This document shows, one piece after another, positions 58,279 to 64,000 of a stretch of 64,000 bases of DNA. The DNA is from Leuctra nigra (lineage: Eukaryota; Arthropoda; Insecta; Plecoptera; Leuctridae): the NCBI GenBank assembly GCA_934045905.1, contig OW203765.1, positions 18,849,409 to 18,913,408 of the forward strand. Direction: 5' to 3'. A program made the position numbers and the translations under genes. The notes below the pieces were generated by a model, which was not told where the DNA came from, did not search any database, and was given only the letters and a program-made list of their open reading frames with translations. The first letter of the stretch is position 1, and each line of letters begins with the position of its first letter.

Positions 58279-59084
58279 GCATACACATCGGACTTTACAA
58301 CTGCCTTGCAAAAAAAATATACTTATAAATTACAACCCAAAGTAGTACACTCTTCAAGAACGCGGGTGTAAAATTTGAAATAATATAGATGACGGGTTTG
58401 GATTGGCAATTGCAAAAATCCGACGGGGCTGAGTTTTGCGCTCGTTGCAAAACAATTTACTAGTTAACAAAGCACGAAACAAATAAAAAAAACGTCAAAT
58501 GCAATTAGATTGAAAAAGTGAACATTCTATCAGAGTCACTAACATACAAAACATTTTATCACATTCACTGAATTCCAACTCCGAGTTTGTGACACCTTTA
58601 ATTAATTTCCTCAACAAATCCAGCCTCAAAGCGTTACAACAAACATTTCCCTTCCTAATTAATAAACGTAAAAACCGTTCTACCTCCTCCAACGATATCA
58701 TCGACATGCCTCCACGTATTCAAAGATGTAAGATTCCTAATTGATTGAATTCAACTTAATATAACACTGTTCACAACAATGGCCGACACAAAAGTGAACA
58801 AAATAATCCGTCAAAACGTCACGCCAGAGCCGAGGAACCCCCACCCCCTGGCCGGGTGCGTGGGGGTTGGTTTAGCATAGAAACTCTATTAATTCGTGCG
58901 CCGGGTTCCTCTAGCTGCCGCCAGGGACCAACAATGGGTGTGTTTAAAGGAAACAACTGGATGACAAATCACCCGGTAGGGTTGGTTGCGAGAATTAATC
59001 ACGTGACGTGATCCACTTAAAGGGTGAGTTATATTAGTATTGTAACAAATAGAGTAATTATTGGACGTCTTTTGTAGAAGTAAA
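58279..59084. other. Intergenic, no gene recognised
   Basis: Unique-looking sequence. A GC-rich hairpin around 58826-58870 (GGAACCCCCACCCC / GGGTGCGTGGGGGTTGG) is the only structure seen. Confidence 0.4.
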
Positions 59085-59430
59085 CGTGGCGAGAGAATCT
59101 GTATAAAAGACTCAATGTTTGTTGTCAATTTAATAGTATTTCTGTACCTTAGAGGGAGAAGGCAGGAATTGTCAATTTCATCCAATCATTTGTAATGGTG
59201 ACATGAGTCGTGTAAGAGTATACTTCAATACTACTGTATTTGTTGACATCAGTCAAATGGCAATTGATAGAGCTTGATTACATCATTCCAAAAGTGTGCG
59301 ACGCATAATCGAGAAAACGGACTTCCGTCCTTCTACCTCTGATGTACAGTAATACACTCTGAAGTGCAGTAAACTGGGTGGCGTAGTGCCTTTTTATGTA
59401 GATTCTGTTCCCTTATTTCGTGCAAGATAG
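59085..59430. mobile_element. Dispersed repeat with CGAGAGAATCT / AGATTCTGTTCCC ends
   Basis: The left end GGCGAGAGAATCTGTATAAA is matched loosely inverted at the right by TTTTTATGTAGATTCTGTTC. The interior recurs at 56730-57000. Ends of this type occur alone at many other sites in the window. Confidence 0.5.
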
Positions 59431-59617
59431 ACTTGAGCTCTAGGTATTATCTCGAGAACTAAAAAGGCAAATACGAAAGGTTTTCGGAAAGAAAACTTCT
59501 TTGCTCATCTAGAATTAAGCTAGCTTGCGCATAGCTGGTGTCATTCAATGGCAAATAAGCGACGTAATTTCACTGAATTTTGTGTATGTTTACTGTTGTT
59601 AAACAGTGTTAAATCCA

Positions 59618-59762
59618 TGTGAAGCTAGTCTTCCGTGAACGCGAAATCGTATCGCAGCGAATCAAGAACGCCATGTTGGTCGCACAGCCTATGAGATCCT
59701 AAATCAAGCAACATGGCGTTGCGAAATCGTTTTGCGATGCGAATTCGCGACTAGTGTAAAAT
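59618..59762. mobile_element. Inverted-repeat element with AACGCCATGTTG core
   Basis: AAGCTAGTCTTCCGTGAACG at the left and CGAATTCGCGACTAGTGT at the right form imperfect arms. An inner pair AACGCCATGTTG / CAACATGGCGTT is perfect. No ORF. Confidence 0.65.
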
Positions 59763-60262
59763 CTTGTTTTTAATTTATGTTTTTGGGAAAGAGCAAACAC
59801 GCAAAATGTCCGTAAATGTCAATAACTTTTGGATATAAACATCGTTAGTCTGGAAATTGTCAAAAATACAGATATTAATATTGGTCCCAATGGCCATGCA
59901 AAGTTTAAGTTCATCGGTCAACGGTTCTAGTTTAAATTTCAAAAAACACAGGAAATGTGGCTTTAAATTTAAACCAATGGGAGGATTTGGCTGAAACTTT
60001 GTAAGATTGGGGACACTGTTGGCCGTAATGACTTGTCAAACTTTCAAATTGATCGGACCAACCAATCAAAAGATATATTTTTTTAAATTTGAACCAATCA
60101 CAGGATCCCTTTCAAAAACAATCCCAGTGACCGCATAGATTACGTTAGTATGTGTACAGAATTTCAGATCGATTGGTTGTGCGGTTTCACCTGGGCAGTG
60201 CAGGCAACAGAAAAACACAGAGAAATTGCCAGAGCAATGTGGTGACGCTCGCTACGCTCGCT
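59763..60262 (-). mobile_element. Helitron-like dispersed repeat, inverted copy
   Basis: Reverse complement of most of 29104-29620: AAGCGAGCGTAGCGAGCGTC, GCCTGCACTGCCCAGGTGAA and AACCAATCGATCTGAAATTC in order. It lacks the CTAG terminus. Confidence 0.6.
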
Positions 60263-60794
60263 TAATTATAAATATTATTACATATATGATACAGTAACAG
60301 TTGACAGTAGATTTCAAGGTCGTAATTCTTACAGTGAACAGTACTTATTGACGTCCGAGAGCGTTTGCGTCCTGAAAGAGTAAGTTTCAAGACTTGGCTT
60401 CATGAAACTATTCTTATCAGGCCGATAGCAATCACACCACTTTATCTAGATATTGTTAAACAGGCCTTGAGTGATCATTCTTACTTAATCTAATTGTTTA
60501 TGCACGAACGCTCGGTGGTTTGTTTGTGACTTGAGGTTTACGTGCGTGATGTCGGAAACACGTCGAATTCACAGCGTTGTGAAATCAATCATAAGCTATT
60601 CGGGACTCACGATCGTCTCAGATGAAAGACGAAACTGCTTATCCAACTTGAATCACAAAATGGAAAATATATTTGTAATGGTTTTATCTACTAATAATAT
60701 GAGTACGATAAGTGTAGGCATATATAAGTGTGTTTGACTCCATTCAGGATTTTATTAAAAATAAGACAAAGTTCAAGCATTGGATAAATTGGAT
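60263..60794. other. Intergenic, no gene recognised
   Basis: AT-rich; the 68-codon frame at 60531-60737 has no domain or splice support. Confidence 0.4.
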
Positions 60795-62131
60795 CCCCAT
60801 AAAAACACTCCGTGTAAAAACACCAGCCAAGTCTCTTCAACTATAAAAAAATAAAAAAATAAAAAAAATTCAGCACTGAAAATTAGTGATATCAAAAAAT
60901 GGGCCAAGTCAAAACTTAATTTTAAAAACCAAAATATACTTGGCGCATCGTGTACATATAAATAGTACCTATAGAATATGCAAAAAATTAAATTTACGTG
61001 AATATATATATAATATACCTACAATACTCTTAAAAACGATGTGCCAAGTATATTTTGGTTTTTAAAATTAAGTTTTGACTTGGCCCATTTTTTGATATCA
61101 CTACTTTTCAGTGCTGAATTTTTAGATTTATTTTATTTTTTTATAGTTGAAGAGACTTGGCTGGTGTTTTTACACGGAGTGTTTTTTATGGGGATATCAC
61201 TAATTTTTTTAGTTTATTTACACAACTTGTAACACATATTGGAGCAACAATGACTAATTCCTTTGAAAAAATAAGCCATTTCCAATTTGTAAGGGAATGT
61301 TGCGTTTGGTATCAAAATATGCTTAAAGTGATATTACATAAAGAAAAGAGAAAGATTCGTTCCAATCAGTCCAGCCGTTTTCGAGATATGGCATCACTTC
61401 CGGTTAGCAATATGGCGGCTGAAATCACTGCCACCTAGAATTTACTTATATAAATGTTTTGTATTATTATAAGCCTTCTGAATATGTAGTTAATGTAGTA
61501 AGAGGTGATTAAAGTCGGATTCTTAATTTTTATGACGTCATTTCCGGTTTCGGTAATAGCACACTTCTTTTTAGATTATTGATGTTCCATAAAGATGACC
61601 GTCTGAATCATTTGGCGCTAGTTTCATTCCGATCAGTCCAGTCGGTTTCGAGATATGACGTCACTTCCGGTTTCAAAATGGCGGCTTCCGGTTGGTTTTA
61701 TAAAAAGGCACCTCAGACGCCAAAAGTGCATATGTGGTAAAAATTTTAGATCGATCGGTTAAGCCGTTTAGGCTGTGGCGGTGATAGCGGTGTTTTCTGA
61801 TATCATCATCATCTGAAGAAGAAGAAGAAGAAGAAGAAGAAGATGAAAGTGATGTAATTTCACGATTTTCAAGGCCCTCTAGCTCGCAAATGGTATAACC
61901 TATTGTTGGCTCACTTGGAATATTTGGTAGGGGGGTCCATAGCTCCAAATTAAAATATATCTCAACAATGTGATATTTCCCATTTTTGAGATCCAGTAGG
62001 CCGAAAATGCTATGTTGTTGCTTATAGTAAAAGTGTTTGGTCTGCTCCTCAGTTTATTAGGCATTTACGGTATGTTGAGTGACTGTGAGTGTACTGTACG
62101 ACTTGGCTGGGTGGAGCGACCGCTCCACTAG
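60795..62131 (+). mobile_element. Palindrome/hairpin-ended repetitive element, copy 3
   Basis: The 399-bp palindrome (60795-61193) is preceded by GAT; then come two ~270-bp repeats (ATGGCGGC boxes at about 61412 and 61677), and the end is GACTTGGCTGGGTGGAGCGA...CTAG at 62128-62131. TGACGTCA octamers are at 61533 and 61656. Shorter than copies 1 and 2 because it has fewer internal repeats. Confidence 0.85.
61815..61842. repeat. (GAA)n microsatellite
   Basis: About nine GAA units inside element copy 3. Copies 1 and 2 have a run of ATT/AAT or AGT units in the same place. Confidence 0.9.
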
Positions 62132-63483
62132 ATAAATTTTTGCATAAATACAGCTGAGAGTCGGCACACTTTTTTCTCATTTGGAATTCAAAATTGTGAA
62201 ATACTTTTTTTTCAGTTTAAATTATTATTTACAATAGCTTCTTTACCTACAAGTACCTATAGCCCAAAGAATTGTAAAACGCTCAGTGTAACGCGTTGAT
62301 GAGCGATCACCATCTGTTTTTCATTGTCACTGATATAAAGTCATACAGATTGTATTGGCGGATCTCCACATACAAATTATAAAACTATTTTACCACGAGG
62401 GTAGGGGAATATAGATTCTAAATAAATTGGTTGGATTTATATTTATACCAGCTGCCTGGGCCCGGCGTTGCTCGGATAATGTGAATTATGCATGAGAATT
62501 GAAGTAATTCCCAGTGGACGCAACTGTTACGTGATACCTGACAGTCTACTTCCGCCACCCTCTCCCGACAACAAATCTTAATCCCGAATATTCCTTTTTC
62601 GTAGAACTTCAACGTCGATGAATTCTTGGAATTATGTTTCGAGTGTTGACGAATTGGGATCCTTACACGTGTATTTTATTGCTTTCAGTTTATGACTTCT
62701 GTCAGCTAATTCTTGGAACCAATGTCTTTGCTTGGAACTGTCTTTGCTTGGAACTCAATGAACGCGCGTACTGTGTTTAGGGTAGGGGTGGTCAGAGGGA
62801 TGGGGTAGTTTGTACGCGGGGTGCTGAAGTACACTTATAAAACACTAGCTGACCTGCCCGGCGTTGCTCGTGCTGGTAGGGAGTGGTACATGTGCCACTC
62901 ATGAGGTAAGTACCCTACGATGTGCGCAGGACCCCAAAGAAACTCCATACCACATTTGGATGAGATAGGTCAAACAGAGGCACGCAGATTGTTGCCAAAG
63001 GTTTGTACAAGCCCCAAGAAATTGAGTTTTGGATTTTATTCTTTCTCTCGTTGTCCGCAGATAGTTTATAATTGTTATTAAATTGCCGTATAATTATCTT
63101 CAAATTATCCGAAAGTTTCATGACATTAAGAACTAGTTAAATGAAGTGAACTTTCGTATGTAGTCATCAAATTGCTTTCTAGCTCCCATGTATTTTTAAG
63201 ATAATAAGTTATTTCCTAAACGATGTCCACAAGTTTGAGACAAAAAAGTAACCTCAGGGCAATAACGAAAGACGTCACGACACCATAAAAAATATATATA
63301 CACCCGCCATTAACCGTCGCCGAAACGCGAAAAAAGGTCGAGAAAAAAAATACGAAAATGCTTAAAACAACATTCTGCTCGTTGCAAATTTACGACGTCG
63401 GGAGTAACGGACGCCGCGACGCCCCGAGTATTTGGCAGCCGTCACGACGCTTCAGCGTCTGGCAATGTAGACAGAATAATTGG
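62132..63483. other. Intergenic with two related repeat fragments
   Basis: CCCGGCGTTGCTCG occurs at about 62461 and 62860 (the second within CTAGCTGACCTGCCCGGCGT), a start seen in a widespread dispersed insect repeat. CG-rich sequence at 63340-63475 next to the gap could be a promoter or exon, but cannot be judged. Confidence 0.4.
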
Positions 63484-63683
63484 NNNNNNNNNNNNNNNNN
63501 NNNNNNNNNNNNNNNNNNNNNNNNNNNNNNNNNNNNNNNNNNNNNNNNNNNNNNNNNNNNNNNNNNNNNNNNNNNNNNNNNNNNNNNNNNNNNNNNNNNN
63601 NNNNNNNNNNNNNNNNNNNNNNNNNNNNNNNNNNNNNNNNNNNNNNNNNNNNNNNNNNNNNNNNNNNNNNNNNNNNNNNNNNN
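63484..63683. other. Assembly gap, 200 N
   Basis: Exactly 200 undetermined bases, which may be a conventional length and not a measured one. Confidence 0.98.
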
Positions 63684-64000
63684 TGCTCGCTTACTATTTT
63701 ATAAATACGTTCAATATTTGAAATGTTAATATCTATGGACTTTCTTCCCAATTATAAAAAAAATCTCTATGATTGATAAATCACAGACTTTACGTTTAGT
63801 GCCAAACTTCTTATTTTACGAGATTTGACTCGATTTCGCTGTTAAAAAATGAGGTAATTTCCCTTACACCCTTCATGTTAAAACTGTTGATGTAGGTAAC
63901 TCAGTCTAGTCATAGATAAAAGTCATTGTTTTACCTTTATTGCGACTACTAAATTACTGGAATTTCAAACTTAGAGCTTGAGGTCATGTTTCAAGTGCGT
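63684..64000. other. Terminal AT-rich stretch, nothing recognised
   Basis: No ORF, repeat or signal that can be supported. Confidence 0.5.

Noticed and set aside
58148..58345. 65-codon frame across the histone-type stem-loops
   Set aside because: It is a by-product of the inverted repeat; no histone fold sequence is encoded.

Overview
The window is AT-rich eukaryotic DNA with GT-AG introns, tight insect-style genes far apart, and a very high load of transposon-derived repeats. The best gene evidence (secreted Kazal inhibitors, a HNK-1-family carbohydrate sulfotransferase with an insect-like active site, a jockey-like LINE, many short inverted-repeat elements) points to an insect. I cannot name the order or species from sequence alone. 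A 200-base run of N (63484-63683) shows that this is a draft scaffold.

Genes. At 50-5660 there is a tandem cluster of small secreted Kazal-type protease inhibitors on the + strand: the last exon of one gene, then two complete three-exon genes (96 and 91 residues) that share intron positions, intron phases, a nearly identical signal peptide and a nearly identical core promoter. At 23003-24118 (- strand) lies one long, GC-rich internal exon with good splice sites that encodes a Ser/Pro/Tyr/His-rich low-complexity protein segment of a gene I do not recognise. At 52893-55365 (+ strand) there is a complete three-exon carbohydrate sulfotransferase (347 residues) whose second intron carries a tRNA-like element. 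Weaker exon candidates are at 7113-7198, 41532-41730 and 46555-46747.

Mobile DNA dominates everything else. The most distinctive is a family with three copies (12687-14494, 34266-40079, 60795-62131): one end is a ~400-bp palindrome, the other an 18-bp hairpin followed by CTAG, and the body is made of ~268-bp repeats with CRE-, ETS- and YY1-like motifs. One copy is split by a jockey-like LINE (35760-39368) with an intact 997-codon ORF. Two ~1.15-kb arrays of about twenty near-perfect hairpins each (31090-32227 and 45151-46315) lie in opposite orientation. A 2.2-kb hAT-like element (42950-45125) has an exact 8-bp target duplication, and contains other repeats. Many short inverted-repeat elements (TA, TAA or TTAA target sites) and a Helitron-like dispersed family fill the intergenic space and the Kazal introns.

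Outside these features I see no convincing genes. Most other open frames are short, lack splice context and lie in repeats. All family assignments are made by eye, without database searches.
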